This document shows positions 43,494 to 52,689 of a DNA stretch of 64,000 nucleotides, in pieces. Position 1 is the first letter of the stretch. Each line of letters begins with the position of its first letter. The notes below the pieces were generated by a model that had not been told where the DNA came from, ran no database searches, and saw only the letters and a program-made list of their open reading frames with translations. The position numbers and the translations under genes are program-made. This DNA is from Arsenicibacter rosenii. GTDB lineage: Bacteria; Bacteroidota; Bacteroidia; Cytophagales; Spirosomataceae. The DNA lies in the NCBI RefSeq assembly GCF_001870735.1, contig NZ_MORL01000003.1, forward strand, positions 248,001 through 312,000, given 5' to 3'.

Positions 43494-43754
43494 ATGGATG
43501 CACCCCTACTCAAATTCATCGGCACGCTGGTGCTGACCACCGGAGCAGCCGTCTGTTACGGTGTATTTATCCGGAGCAGCAGACAGCAGATTACACGCAT
43601 GGAAAGCCTGTATCTGACCGGCAAGGTGCAGCACGCCACCTACCGCCGGTTTACGGATGGCATGTGGCAGACAATGATCTTAGTGTCGGTCGTCCTGCTG
43701 CTGATGATCGCCGGGTCGGTTGCCCAGATCCTGAATATGCTCGGTATTCTGTAG
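43494..43754 (+). CDS. Two-pass membrane protein (phage)
   Basis: An 86-residue protein with hydrophobic segments at ~8-27 and ~58-82 and a basic loop (RRFTDGMWQ). Two bases after the previous gene. Not recognised. Confidence 0.6.
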   Translation: MDAPLLKFIGTLVLTTGAAVCYGVFIRSSRQQITRMESLYLTGKVQHATYRRFTDGMWQTMILVSVVLLLMIAGSVAQILNMLGIL

Positions 43755-43789
43755 CACAGTCCCACCACAGAGAAAAACGCATAACAACT

Positions 43790-44056
43790 ATGGCAGGAAG
43801 AAAGAAAAAACGCATTGAGGGCAGCAAGAATGCCCTGTGGACCTTATACCAGAACGCGGATCAGCTGGTACGGGATGAAATTCAGCTGGAGCTGAAAAAG
43901 GCTGATCTGTTTGACCACTGGCTGCGCACGGCCAGCGTGGCAGGCTATAACCTGTACCATGCGGCCGCTCCCCTGCGCGATACGTTTGTCCGGCTGCTGC
44001 CGGAATCGGCACCCCTGTTTGAGAAGAACGCAAACCTGCAAACCGCTGAAGCATGA
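43790..44056 (+). CDS. Hypothetical phage protein
   Basis: An 88-residue protein beginning MAGRKKKRIEGSKNALWTLY. ATG 43790 is chosen; the longer frame from 43664 overlaps the membrane protein gene. Its stop overlaps the next start (ATGA). Not recognised. Confidence 0.6.
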   Translation: MAGRKKKRIEGSKNALWTLYQNADQLVRDEIQLELKKADLFDHWLRTASVAGYNLYHAAAPLRDTFVRLLPESAPLFEKNANLQTAEA

Positions 44057-44706
44057 GCCAGACAGTAAATACTGAGATCGCGGATCAGGAGCCTTTCCTG
44101 CCGGACTGGTCATCCAAACCCGGCAATACCATCAAGTCGGTGATGCTGGAGAAGGAAATCACGCCGGGTTATCTGGCTAAAAAACTGGAACTGTCTGACA
44201 CCGACTTCCAGAAACTGCTCGACGCAGAGATCCCTGTTACCCCGGGGATTGCCCGTCTGCTGTCAATCTATCTGGGTGCAAGCATTCAGTTCTGGATCAA
44301 CCGGCAGAAACACTACGAAGAAGCATTACAATCATCACCCGTAATAAACACAGATATGAATCAGGAAACCGTCCGGATCAGCCAGGCTGAAGAGGACATC
44401 AAACGCCGCAGAGACGAAAAGGCCGTCATCGACGAGGCCATGCAGGCCCGTGGCCAGTCAGAACCGGATGAAACGGTCATAGCTCCCCCGGCCGCCGAAC
44501 CGGCCGATCAGGAAGTGGTGCAACTGATTGAGAAGCTGAAGGCAGCGAAAGCCCGCTACAACGAATCAGCCAGAGAGTTCAATCAGCTTGTCAGGCTCGC
44601 CCAGGAGTTAGGCCTCGGTATGCAGATCCGACATCACAAAGGAGCCTATAGCGGCTTTTATGAAGGAGATGTAACGGTTAGCGTCACACAGCACATCCGG
44701 TTGTAA
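44053..44706 (+). CDS. HigA-like HTH protein with coiled coils (phage)
   Basis: A 217-residue protein. Residues ~22-85 are a HigA/XRE-like DNA-binding domain (EKEITPGYLAKKLELSDTDF, PGIARLLSIYLGASIQFWIN) as in plasmid-maintenance antidotes. Two charged helices follow (QAEEDIKRRRDEKAVIDEAM; QEVVQLIEKLKAAKARYNES). No toxin gene is beside it, so it is more likely a phage regulator. Coupled to the previous gene. Confidence 0.7.
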   Translation: MSQTVNTEIADQEPFLPDWSSKPGNTIKSVMLEKEITPGYLAKKLELSDTDFQKLLDAEIPVTPGIARLLSIYLGASIQFWINRQKHYEEALQSSPVINTDMNQETVRISQAEEDIKRRRDEKAVIDEAMQARGQSEPDETVIAPPAAEPADQEVVQLIEKLKAAKARYNESAREFNQLVRLAQELGLGMQIRHHKGAYSGFYEGDVTVSVTQHIRL

Positions 44707-44711
44707 CGTGT

Positions 44712-44963
44712 ATGGATACCCCGTCACTCACGGCTACCCACTGGCCACTGGACCGGATCTATACCGAATGGCTGTTTAACGATCTGTGGGGCCACCCGAC
44801 CGATGCGCTGCTGGTGATGGCCGGCCGGATTGACCACCAGCTCGATGCGCTGGTCACTGCCGGCAAGATGCTGACCGATGACGGCGTTCACTACGCTACC
44901 CTGGAAAAAATCCGGCTTGACATTGAAACCATCCTGACCATCCGCTCCGGATGCGACGACTAA
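44712..44963 (+). CDS. Hypothetical phage protein
   Basis: An 83-residue helical protein (DALLVMAGRIDHQLDALVTA). Five bases after the previous gene. Not recognised. Confidence 0.6.
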   Translation: MDTPSLTATHWPLDRIYTEWLFNDLWGHPTDALLVMAGRIDHQLDALVTAGKMLTDDGVHYATLEKIRLDIETILTIRSGCDD

Positions 44964-44977
44964 TCTCACCGATTCCC

Positions 44978-45397
44978 ATGCTTACCAAACCCTGCAAAGT
45001 CCAGTCGGTACGGCCCACGCCGGTCCTCTTTGACCGCAACGATCACGCCGTCACCATCACCACCGCCCATATGTGCCTGCTTCAGGCATCGCTCGACGAA
45101 ATTATCCGTGCCTGCTGCAAGGCGGATCACCACGACCGCAGCCTGCTCAAATTGTTTGACCGCAATCCGCAGGACGTCCGGATTCAACTGGAGCGGATCC
45201 GGATGCGTCACCTTCAGGACTGGGACAGCCGCGAGTACCGGCTGGTACTGACTACCCGCGAGCTGGAGCTGCTGAAAAGCATTGTCCACGACCGGGAGAT
45301 TCTGCTGGCCGGGGAGCCGGGCTGCCTGGCACGGACCTCGTTTATTTCTGATCTGCTGCTGGCCATCCGTCAGCGGCTGTACACAACCCGCCGCTAA
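44978..45397 (+). CDS. Hypothetical phage protein
   Basis: A 139-residue protein with ATG at 44978 (the frame is open 27 bases further). Mixed alpha/beta, HMCLLQASLDEIIRACCKAD and LELLKSIVHDREILLAGEPG. Not recognised; part of the early operon upstream of the primase. Confidence 0.6.
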   Translation: MLTKPCKVQSVRPTPVLFDRNDHAVTITTAHMCLLQASLDEIIRACCKADHHDRSLLKLFDRNPQDVRIQLERIRMRHLQDWDSREYRLVLTTRELELLKSIVHDREILLAGEPGCLARTSFISDLLLAIRQRLYTTRR

Positions 45398-45400
45398 GCC

Positions 45401-45724
45401 ATGCTTGTCGAGATCACCTACCCCGTTGTACTCTTCAATGTCATCCGGCTGCAGATGACTGAAGAGGATCTGGAGCACTTCAAGGGCCTGCCCCAACAGG
45501 AGCGTGCGGAGCTGATCTGCCGGCTCAACGACGAGCGGGCGCTGCCCGATATCACGTTCCGGTCGCTGATTGAACAGGCGCTGGAAATTGATTGCGCCCA
45601 CATTAAGCCGGCAGCGAAGACAACCACTGATACCGGCCGGCCGGTACTGCTGCGGCCGGCCGCGTCGTCCGTGCTCAAGCCGTGGGATAACACCCCGTTT
45701 ATGCGCCATTATGATACGTGCTGA
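45401..45724 (+). CDS. Hypothetical phage protein
   Basis: A 107-residue acidic protein (MTEEDLEHFKGLPQQERAEL) with a Pro/Thr-rich tail. It overlaps the primase zinc-finger gene by 14 bases, which points to coupling with replication genes. Not recognised. Confidence 0.58.
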   Translation: MLVEITYPVVLFNVIRLQMTEEDLEHFKGLPQQERAELICRLNDERALPDITFRSLIEQALEIDCAHIKPAAKTTTDTGRPVLLRPAASSVLKPWDNTPFMRHYDTC

Positions 45725-46046
45725 CTTTATCGAGCGCCTGCGGCAGCAGGCCGATATCGTGCAGATCACCGGCGAGCTGATCAAGATCAGAAAAGCCGGC
45801 AGCCAGTACAAGGCCTGCTGCCCGTTTCACGAAGAGAAATCCCCGTCGTTCAACATCAACCCGAAGACGCAGAAATACAAGTGTTTCGGGTGCGGCCAGA
45901 GCGGCGACGTGTTCCGGTTCGTGATGAATTTCAAACGTTTTACTTTCACCGAGGCCGTCGAGTACATCGCCGGCCGCTGCCACCAGGTTGTGGAATATGA
46001 ATCCCCAGACTACAAACCCAGCCGTTTCCGGGACATACAGTTATGA
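45711..46046 (+). CDS. Stand-alone CHC2 zinc-finger domain of DnaG-type primase
   Basis: A 111-residue protein equal to the N-terminal zinc-binding domain of DnaG: FIERLRQQADIVQITGE, CCPFHEEKSPSF (Cys and His ligands), KYKCFGCGQSGDVFRFVM (Cys-x2-Cys). In host DnaG this domain is joined to the RNA polymerase core; here the frame stops and the core follows in the next gene, overlapping by 50 bases in another frame. The zinc finger binds the template and helps start primers. Confidence 0.88.
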   Translation: MIRADFIERLRQQADIVQITGELIKIRKAGSQYKACCPFHEEKSPSFNINPKTQKYKCFGCGQSGDVFRFVMNFKRFTFTEAVEYIAGRCHQVVEYESPDYKPSRFRDIQL

Positions 46047-49000
46047 TGACTATTATACGATCAACCAGAAGGTTGCCGAGAAGTACCATCGCACCCTGCT
46101 GGAAGAGAAAAGCGCCCCGGTGCGGGCGTATCTCTACAGCCGCGGCCTCACCGACGACGCCATCCGCCACTGGCAGATCGGCTACGCCCCCAGAGACTGG
46201 CGGCACCTGACGACCTCGCTGATCGAGAACGCCATATTTGAGCCGGCCGCGGAGCTGGGCGTCGTGGTGAGCGAAAACGGCCGCAACCGTGATTTTTTCT
46301 ACGACCGGATCATTTTTCCGATCCGCGATGAGCAGAGCCGGGTCACGGGCTTTACCGGCCGCACGGTGGGTAAGCCCGCCGACGGGCAGCCCAAATACCT
46401 CAATATCCGTAACACGGTGCTCTTTGAAAAGTCCGAGGCCATGTACGGTATTCACCGGGCGATCCGGGAAATGAAGCGAACCAAAAAAGCGGTTCTTGTC
46501 GAGGGGCAGCCCGACGTAATCAGCCTGCACCGCGCCGGGCTGGAGAACGCGGTGGCCAAATCGGGCACGGCGCTGACGCAGAAGCAGACAGAGCTGCTGC
46601 TGCGTCACTGCGACGTGGTGACGCTGATCTACGACAACGATACCGCCGGCCAGAAGGCCCTGGAGAGTAATCTGGAGAGCCTGCTGCTGTCGGGCCTCAG
46701 GGTCAAGATCTACCGGCTGGCGGACGGTTTCCACGATGCCGACGACTGGCTGACCTGGGTGAGTAAGGTCTTTGGCGCACCGCTGGAAGACTGCCAGCGC
46801 CCGCTGGGCATTGCCCGCTATGTGGAGCAGGAATCGGAAGACGGCTTTCTGAGCCTTGCCGAAAAGCTGCTGAGCACGGACCTGATCGACGAGCGGGTCG
46901 AGGGCAGCCGCCGCATCGTGGAGATGCTGGCCAGCATGCGCGACGGCCACTGGGCGCAGGAGTATCTCTCGGAGCTCTGCAAGCGCCGCAAATACGGACT
47001 GAACCAGAAAGACATCTGGAAACAGGTGCAGGAGCGGAAAAACCCGGCCAAAGAGGTCCGGGACGATGACGGCGACGATCACTGGGAGCTGCCCGAGTGG
47101 GTCGAAGCCCGCGAGGTGCGCGAGTGGGGATTTGCCGAGCGCCTCAAGGGCGATAAGCAGTGGCCGACGGGCTATTACTTCGGCACGCTGTCGGGCTCGC
47201 TCGACCGCATGCCGGTGACCAACTTCGTGCTCACCCCGCTGTATCACATCAAAGACCGGGGCAACGTGCGGCGGCTGGTTGAGATGACCAACGGCCACAA
47301 GCGGGTGTACGTCGAGATTAACTCCAAGGTGCTTAACTCCGTGCAGAGCTTCGAGGAGGAGGTCTCCAACTTCGGGCATTTTATGACGGATGCGAAGTTT
47401 AAGCGGGATCATCTCAAGCGCATTGCCAACAAGATCATGGCATTGACTCCGGAGGTGTTTCCCATCAAGACGCTGGGCTGGCAGCCGGAAGGTTTTTTTG
47501 CCTGGAGCAATGCGGTGTACAACGGACATCTGGAGCACTACGATGAGCACGGGATTGTGAAGATGGAAAACGGGGATCATTTCTTTTCGCCGGCACTAAG
47601 CCCGATTTTCGCCAATTTCCGCCAGGAGGACGACGCCTACCAGTTTGATAAGTACCTGTCGTTTCAGCCCTCGCCGGTCGCCTTCGGGGAGTGGGCAGCC
47701 CTGCTGAAAAAAGTATACGGCGAGCGGGCGATCATCGGATCGGTCTTTGCCGTGACGGCCCTGTTCCGCGACGTGGTGCTCAAATCCAGCAAGATTCCGA
47801 TTATCTACTGCTACGGGCCCAGAGACTCCGGAAAATCCACGTTTGCCGAATCGATCATGTACCTGGTTTTCGGCGGGCTGGACGCGTCGGGTAAGCTCAT
47901 CAAACCGCTCAACTTTACCAGCTCGCCCACGAAAGCGGCCTTCTGGACAGCAATGTCCAGATACCGCAACTGCCCGTACGTGTTTAACGAGTTCGACGAT
48001 CAGCGGGTGGAAGACTGGGCCTTTGATGCGTTCAAATCGGCCTGGGACAACGAGGGCCGTCTGCGGCAGAAAAAGGATGATTCCCAGTCATCGGAAATGC
48101 AGAATGTGAACTGCGCCCCGATGATTGTGGGGCAGTACCTGTCCACCCGCGATGACGGATCGGTCACCAGCCGCTCGCTGATCTTTGAGTTTGTCAACCG
48201 CAAGGACGATCCGTTTACGGACGAAGAGATCCGCAACTACGACCGGCTGCGGGATCTCCAGCAATCGAACCTGTCAGGCATTCTGACCGAGATTCTGCCG
48301 TTCCGGAAAAAAATGGAAACGGAGTATCAGACCGTGGTGCGCAAAATCAAGGAGCAGCTGCGCGAGCGGCTGGAGCAGCTGGAGGTCAAGCAGTACCAGA
48401 GCCGGACGTTCGAAAACGTCACCTGCCTGCTGGCGGTCTACGAAACGCTGAAGGAGGATCTGGTCTGGCCCTTTGAGGCGCCTGAGATCTGGGAGTACTG
48501 CATTCAGATGATCAAGCAGATGTCGGCGCTGCTGACCGAAACCGATGCGCTGAGCTCGTTCTGGAGCATGCTGGAATATCTGCTCGACCGCGCCGAGATT
48601 ACCGGCGGCTGGGATTTCCGCATCGACACCGTTACATCGGTCAAGCTGCACGGGGGCGACAAGAAGGCCTACGAGAAGAGCTTCGACAAGCCGAAGCGGC
48701 TGCTGTACCTGCGGGTGAAAAACGTCTGGAAGCCCTACGCCGAAAACGCCCGCCGGCAGGGCGAAACGCCGATGAAGGAACAGACGCTGACCGTGTATCT
48801 GCGCCAGCAGGCCTACTACATTGGCTGGAATAACAGCATCTGGTTCAAGCGCGGGACCGAGGGCACCAACTCCAGCGCCCTGGTTTTCGATTACGACATG
48901 CTGGCCGAACGCTCGGGCATCAGTCTGGAGCGGGCGCCGGAAGAGAGCCCCGACAGCCGCGCGGTGATGAGCTTTTCGGGCGTGCTGGTGAAAACCATCG

Positions 49001-49302
49001 AGAAGGTACCCGCCGGCTCCGGGATCATGATCATTTTCTGGCTCCAGGTTACCATGATAAAAAACCATGAGTCGGAGATTTTCGACACCGATCAGTACGC
49101 CATCAAGTGCTACTCGCCGGATCTGGCCCATGCCGGTCTGCAACCCGGCGGCCGCTACCAGGTCTCCGGTGCCTACAGCGAGCAGCCGTATCAGAACGCT
49201 GCCGGCAAGGGCGTCCTGCGCAAGCTGGACGTAACCGAAGTCACGGAGCTAAACACCATCGCCTATGAACAGGGATTTGAACAGCGCGACCCCGTCTTCT
49301 GA
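45997..49302 (+). CDS. Phage primase (TOPRIM) - helicase/ATPase fusion
   Basis: A 1101-residue protein. Residues 1-~260 match the DnaG catalytic core: KYHRTLLEEKSAPVRAYLYS, TDDAIRHWQIGYAP, then TOPRIM glutamate (VLVEGQPDV, ~168) and YDNDTAG acidic pair (~212). Residues ~550-760 hold a DUF927/P4-like ATPase with Walker A GPRDSGKST near 606-614 and VFNEFDDQ Walker B region near 665. It primes and unwinds phage DNA with its zinc finger supplied by the overlapping upstream gene. ATG 45997 is preferred to TTG 45988. Confidence 0.88.
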   Translation: MNPQTTNPAVSGTYSYDDYYTINQKVAEKYHRTLLEEKSAPVRAYLYSRGLTDDAIRHWQIGYAPRDWRHLTTSLIENAIFEPAAELGVVVSENGRNRDFFYDRIIFPIRDEQSRVTGFTGRTVGKPADGQPKYLNIRNTVLFEKSEAMYGIHRAIREMKRTKKAVLVEGQPDVISLHRAGLENAVAKSGTALTQKQTELLLRHCDVVTLIYDNDTAGQKALESNLESLLLSGLRVKIYRLADGFHDADDWLTWVSKVFGAPLEDCQRPLGIARYVEQESEDGFLSLAEKLLSTDLIDERVEGSRRIVEMLASMRDGHWAQEYLSELCKRRKYGLNQKDIWKQVQERKNPAKEVRDDDGDDHWELPEWVEAREVREWGFAERLKGDKQWPTGYYFGTLSGSLDRMPVTNFVLTPLYHIKDRGNVRRLVEMTNGHKRVYVEINSKVLNSVQSFEEEVSNFGHFMTDAKFKRDHLKRIANKIMALTPEVFPIKTLGWQPEGFFAWSNAVYNGHLEHYDEHGIVKMENGDHFFSPALSPIFANFRQEDDAYQFDKYLSFQPSPVAFGEWAALLKKVYGERAIIGSVFAVTALFRDVVLKSSKIPIIYCYGPRDSGKSTFAESIMYLVFGGLDASGKLIKPLNFTSSPTKAAFWTAMSRYRNCPYVFNEFDDQRVEDWAFDAFKSAWDNEGRLRQKKDDSQSSEMQNVNCAPMIVGQYLSTRDDGSVTSRSLIFEFVNRKDDPFTDEEIRNYDRLRDLQQSNLSGILTEILPFRKKMETEYQTVVRKIKEQLRERLEQLEVKQYQSRTFENVTCLLAVYETLKEDLVWPFEAPEIWEYCIQMIKQMSALLTETDALSSFWSMLEYLLDRAEITGGWDFRIDTVTSVKLHGGDKKAYEKSFDKPKRLLYLRVKNVWKPYAENARRQGETPMKEQTLTVYLRQQAYYIGWNNSIWFKRGTEGTNSSALVFDYDMLAERSGISLERAPEESPDSRAVMSFSGVLVKTIEKVPAGSGIMIIFWLQVTMIKNHESEIFDTDQYAIKCYSPDLAHAGLQPGGRYQVSGAYSEQPYQNAAGKGVLRKLDVTEVTELNTIAYEQGFEQRDPVF

Positions 49303-49579
49303 TCCGCTCCGGCTGGTCAAATTCGGCACGCTGCTGAGAAACCGCAGCGGCGAGGGGCTGGTGGTGGTGTCGGTGGTCGAGGGCTTCCGCAGCGGCCGGC
49401 CGGTGATAACCCATCTGGAGCTGCTGGAGTGTAAGACCCAGCTGCTGCACGAATACCTGCCGGAGGAGATCCGCAGCGCCCTGACGCAAGGCCTGCTGAC
49501 GATCGCAAGGCCCAACCGGTCCCGGACCGTGAACCGCTGGAAGCAGGGCGGTGAGACCCCGTGGCGCAGTGATGAGTAA
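49265..49579 (+). CDS. Hypothetical phage protein
   Basis: A 104-residue protein, start overlapping the primase 3' end by 38 bases in another frame. Beta-rich middle (LVVVSVVEGFRSGRPVITHL) and basic tail. Not recognised. Confidence 0.58.
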   Translation: MNRDLNSATPSSDPLRLVKFGTLLRNRSGEGLVVVSVVEGFRSGRPVITHLELLECKTQLLHEYLPEEIRSALTQGLLTIARPNRSRTVNRWKQGGETPWRSDE

Positions 49580-49602
49580 ACCATTTTAACCCCAATAACA
49601 AC

Positions 49603-50214
49603 ATGGCAGAACAGACAGAAAAGCCAACAATTACCGGTATCTGCAATCAGCTCTACCGGCTGAGAGACGACCTTTTACTGCTCCGGCTGAGCGAAGGTCC
49701 GAGACCGCAGGGATGGACAGACCTCCATAATAACGCCCTGGAGGAGAAATTGTCCGAAATCGACAATCTGATTAATCAGCTCTACCAGATCGGCTCACAG
49801 CCGGAAATCACCGCAACACTGGAGCAGACAACCGATGAACCTAAACTGGTGCTGCATGACATTGACCTCTGGCAGGTCAAACCTGACGGAACGCTGTACA
49901 ACGGCTTCTGCAACCGCGCCGGTGTTGACCTTGAGCAGGAAACCTTTGCACCCGATATCCGGCTGATCCAGAAAACCGACTCGCTGCGCCGCCAGATCAG
50001 CCGGTTGATTGATGATCCCGTCTTTGGAAACAGGCTTAATTATCCGGACCTGCAGGCATTGTTCCGGAGTCACTGGGAAGAAATCATGCGTTGTCCGGAC
50101 CGCGTCAGGCAGGATCAGCTTTGCACGCAGCTGCGCAACCTGATCGATCACACCGGAGACCTTGCCAAATCGGTGATGACTGTAACGATTCAGGACGTAA
50201 AACTTTTCAGATAA
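49603..50214 (+). CDS. Hypothetical phage protein
   Basis: A 203-residue, mainly helical protein (ITGICNQLYRLRDDLLLLRL; IDNLINQLYQIG). Between the primase and SSB genes, so it may take part in replication. Not recognised. Confidence 0.6.
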   Translation: MAEQTEKPTITGICNQLYRLRDDLLLLRLSEGPRPQGWTDLHNNALEEKLSEIDNLINQLYQIGSQPEITATLEQTTDEPKLVLHDIDLWQVKPDGTLYNGFCNRAGVDLEQETFAPDIRLIQKTDSLRRQISRLIDDPVFGNRLNYPDLQALFRSHWEEIMRCPDRVRQDQLCTQLRNLIDHTGDLAKSVMTVTIQDVKLFR

Positions 50215-50232
50215 CCAATAATTCGTACCAAC

Positions 50233-50739
50233 ATGCAACAGTTCATTTTTTCGGGCCGTCTGGGCCGTGATGCCAGAGTGGTAGAGGTCGCCGGCGGCGA
50301 TTCATTTGTCTCCTTCGCCGTGGCTGTCGATGATTCGTACAATGACAAGTCCGGCAACCGCGTGGAGCGTACCGACTGGTACGATGTGACCTACAACAAC
50401 GCCAAAGTAGCCCCGCTGCTGCTGAAAGGCGCCGGCGTGCTGGTGATGGCCCAGAAACCCATTGCCGAGCAGTATGAGAAAGACGGCTTCGTGCACGCAA
50501 AAATCAAGGTCCGGGCCCTGCGGCTGGAAGTCTTCAAAAAAGCCGAATCAGAATCCGGCTCCGGTCAGGGCATGGCCGGCCAGATTGCGCAGCGGGATCC
50601 GGTAACCGAACAGCCTTTCGGCTCGGGATCCCACGGCAGGACGTCAGCGATTCCGCCGGCGGTACCGCCGGTTAACACCACGCAGCAGAACCTGGTACAG
50701 GGCCAGACGGGCGCCGACGATAACGACCTGCCCTTCTGA
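50233..50739 (+). CDS. ssb: Phage single-stranded DNA-binding protein
   Basis: A 168-residue SSB: OB-fold at residues 1-105 (FSGRLGRDARVVEV, SFAVAVDDSYNDKSG, VERTDWYDVTYNN), a Gly/Pro/Gln-rich linker and the acidic tip DDNDLPF that recruits partner proteins. Its stop overlaps the next start (TGATG). Confidence 0.95.
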   Translation: MQQFIFSGRLGRDARVVEVAGGDSFVSFAVAVDDSYNDKSGNRVERTDWYDVTYNNAKVAPLLLKGAGVLVMAQKPIAEQYEKDGFVHAKIKVRALRLEVFKKAESESGSGQGMAGQIAQRDPVTEQPFGSGSHGRTSAIPPAVPPVNTTQQNLVQGQTGADDNDLPF

Positions 50740-50924
50740 TGAAAGCGCTGCTGCAGTGGCTTCCCGTAGCCCTGCCCGCCCTGCTGGTACTGGCGGGCGG
50801 GATCAGCTGGCGGCTGGTTACCCGGACGGCCGCCGCTAAAAACACAGATCCGGTTCACCGTATAAAAAAACGCTATGCAGCCTATCACAACCAATCCCGC
50901 CGTCGTTCGCCTGCGCGGCCGTAA
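50739..50924 (+). CDS. Small single-pass membrane protein (phage)
   Basis: A 61-residue protein with a hydrophobic helix at ~5-27 and a very basic tail. It starts on the last base of ssb and overlaps the LytTR gene by 50 bases. The overlap positions favour a real gene, but it may be a spurious frame. Confidence 0.4.
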   Translation: MKALLQWLPVALPALLVLAGGISWRLVTRTAAAKNTDPVHRIKKRYAAYHNQSRRRSPARP

Positions 50925-51231
50925 CGGCAAGTTTATTCCCGTGCCCCTGAGCCAGATTGTCCGCATGGAGGGCGACATTAACTACAGCTGGGTGTATCTG
51001 ACAGACGGCACCCGGCTGGTGCAGGGCAAGTGCCTGAAGATGATGCAGCAGGCGGTGCCGGGCTTTATCCGGATCCATAAATCGCATCTGGTCAACCCGC
51101 AGTTTATTCACCGGTGCATGGTGCCCAGGGGCCGCGAAGGGGAAATCATCATGCGCTCCGGGCTGACGCTGCCGGTCGCCAAACGCCGCGGCAAAGAGCT
51201 GCTGGAAACGTGGGAAGGGGTTGCCGCATGA
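50875..51231 (+). CDS. LytTR-domain DNA-binding protein (phage)
   Basis: A 118-residue protein consisting of a LytTR domain only: PLSQIVRMEGDINYSWVYLT, FIRIHKSHLVNPQFI and the Leu-x-hydrophobic ending LPVAKRRGKELL. No receiver domain, so it is not a two-component regulator. LytTR proteins bind direct repeats and usually activate transcription; it could control the phage late genes. Confidence 0.85.
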   Translation: MQPITTNPAVVRLRGRNGKFIPVPLSQIVRMEGDINYSWVYLTDGTRLVQGKCLKMMQQAVPGFIRIHKSHLVNPQFIHRCMVPRGREGEIIMRSGLTLPVAKRRGKELLETWEGVAA

Positions 51232-51566
51232 CCCGCTTTCAGTATACGGTAACGGTCGATATGGACCTGACGGCAGGGCCCCTGCAAACCGTCTTTCACG
51301 GCTGGCGGGTCGGTTACTCGGCGATGATGCCGCCGGATGCTGAAGAGTGGACCGGACCCGACGGCCGGTTAACCCCGGAAGGCAGCACGGCCCTGCTGCA
51401 CGCGCTGGCCAGAGGCATCGATGCGGTGATCCGCCGCAGCAAGGCCGATTACGGCGCTTCGGATGCACAGCTGCTGCGGGATACGGTCGAAACCCTCGAA
51501 GAATTATTCATTACTAACCTTGATCTGAAAACCCATGGCCTGGCAGTCGAAACTTACGAAAGATGA
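51228..51566 (+). CDS. Hypothetical phage protein
   Basis: A 112-residue protein (MTRFQYTVTVDMDLTAGPLQ); start at 51228 overlaps the LytTR stop (ATGA). Not recognised. Confidence 0.6.
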   Translation: MTRFQYTVTVDMDLTAGPLQTVFHGWRVGYSAMMPPDAEEWTGPDGRLTPEGSTALLHALARGIDAVIRRSKADYGASDAQLLRDTVETLEELFITNLDLKTHGLAVETYER

Positions 51567-51753
51567 TTTTACCATTATCCGCCTCGGATCAGCGATATCG
51601 GTCTATGATCCGGTCACAAAGAAAGAGATACCGGTGCGCAGCCATGAGCTGGAAAACGCCGCTGCCGGCGGCGATACCGTTACGCCGCTTCAGCTGATTG
51701 ACTACCTGATCGGCAGTGGCCGGCTGACCCATCCCTTTGATGAATTTGTTTAA
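51535..51753 (+). CDS. Hypothetical phage protein
   Basis: A 72-residue protein overlapping the previous gene by 32 bases (SVYDPVTKKEIPVRSHELEN). Not recognised. Confidence 0.55.
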   Translation: MAWQSKLTKDDFTIIRLGSAISVYDPVTKKEIPVRSHELENAAAGGDTVTPLQLIDYLIGSGRLTHPFDEFV

Positions 51754-51765
51754 ACCAGTTTTCCG

Positions 51766-52074
51766 ATGAATACCAATCCCGAAAAACCACCGATTGTTGC
51801 CGTGACGGCAACCCGTCTGCGGGCCGAACAGATGCCCAACCGCAAAACCCGCCGGACGCAGTTTATCCATACCGGCAAGCTGCCGGTGAAGGGCAGCAAA
51901 CCGGTAAATATCCTGAGCTCCCTACAGGATGCCTCCCTGCTATGTGTGATGCCCGACGGCAGCGGTTATCTGCTGAGCGCAACATTATTTGCTAACGAAT
52001 GCTCCGTGCTCTGGCAGCAGGAGAACACCCCGAAAGCGGAGCCGGATCCGGTCCCCGCCGCTACTAACGCCTAA
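51766..52074 (+). CDS. Hypothetical phage protein
   Basis: A 102-residue protein with a basic stretch MPNRKTRRTQF and a beta-rich core. Not recognised. Confidence 0.55.
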   Translation: MNTNPEKPPIVAVTATRLRAEQMPNRKTRRTQFIHTGKLPVKGSKPVNILSSLQDASLLCVMPDGSGYLLSATLFANECSVLWQQENTPKAEPDPVPAATNA

Positions 52075-52143
52075 CGCTCCCTGATTTTTCTGCTACTGAC
52101 AGCCGGCCATGCGCCGGGTTGGGGATACTCATTTCAATTCTGA

Positions 52144-52689
52144 ATGGAAACGACACAAAATCTCTACACGCCGGGTACAATCCGGCTTCATTCAGGCCGG
52201 TACGTGGACGTAACCGGCCTGACAAAGGACGATATCCAGCTGGAAGATATCGCCCACGGGCTCTCCCACCGCTGCCGGTTTTCGGGGCACACGGTGCGGT
52301 TTTACTCCGTGCTTGAGCACTCGCTGCGGGTGGCGGAACTGGTACCGGCCGAGCACCAGCTGGCCGCCCTGCTGCACGATGCCAGCGAGGCCTACCTGTT
52401 TGATATGCCCTCGCCGGTGAAGCAGTTCTTCCCGCAGCTGGTGGATCTGGAGCACCGCGTCTCCATGGTCATCTTTCAGCGCTTCGGGCTGCTGAGCAGC
52501 TGGCCGCTGGCGGAGGTGATCAAGCGCGCCGATACCCGCGCCCTGGAGGAGGAATGGGCGGGGCTCATGATCAGTGACAATAACAACATGGGGCACCGCG
52601 ATCCCAAAAACGTACGGGCGGCGTGGCTGTTTGCCGTCAGGGCCCGGCTGCGTGAACGGGGGATGGTGCAGGAAGGGGGTGCGGTATGA
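52144..52689 (+). CDS. HD-domain phosphohydrolase (YfbR-like)
   Basis: A 181-residue HD protein: His38, His59 (SVLEHSLRV), His78-Asp79 (LLHDASEAY) and a late Asp (KRADTRAL). This is the pattern of YfbR-type 5'-deoxynucleotidases, often phage-encoded to adjust nucleotide pools. The stop overlaps the next start. Confidence 0.85.
   Translation: METTQNLYTPGTIRLHSGRYVDVTGLTKDDIQLEDIAHGLSHRCRFSGHTVRFYSVLEHSLRVAELVPAEHQLAALLHDASEAYLFDMPSPVKQFFPQLVDLEHRVSMVIFQRFGLLSSWPLAEVIKRADTRALEEEWAGLMISDNNNMGHRDPKNVRAAWLFAVRARLRERGMVQEGGAV

Noticed and set aside
45946-47580. Long antisense frame across the primase gene
   Set aside because: Mirror of the TOPRIM-helicase coding strand; no recognisable domain and no fitting neighbours.
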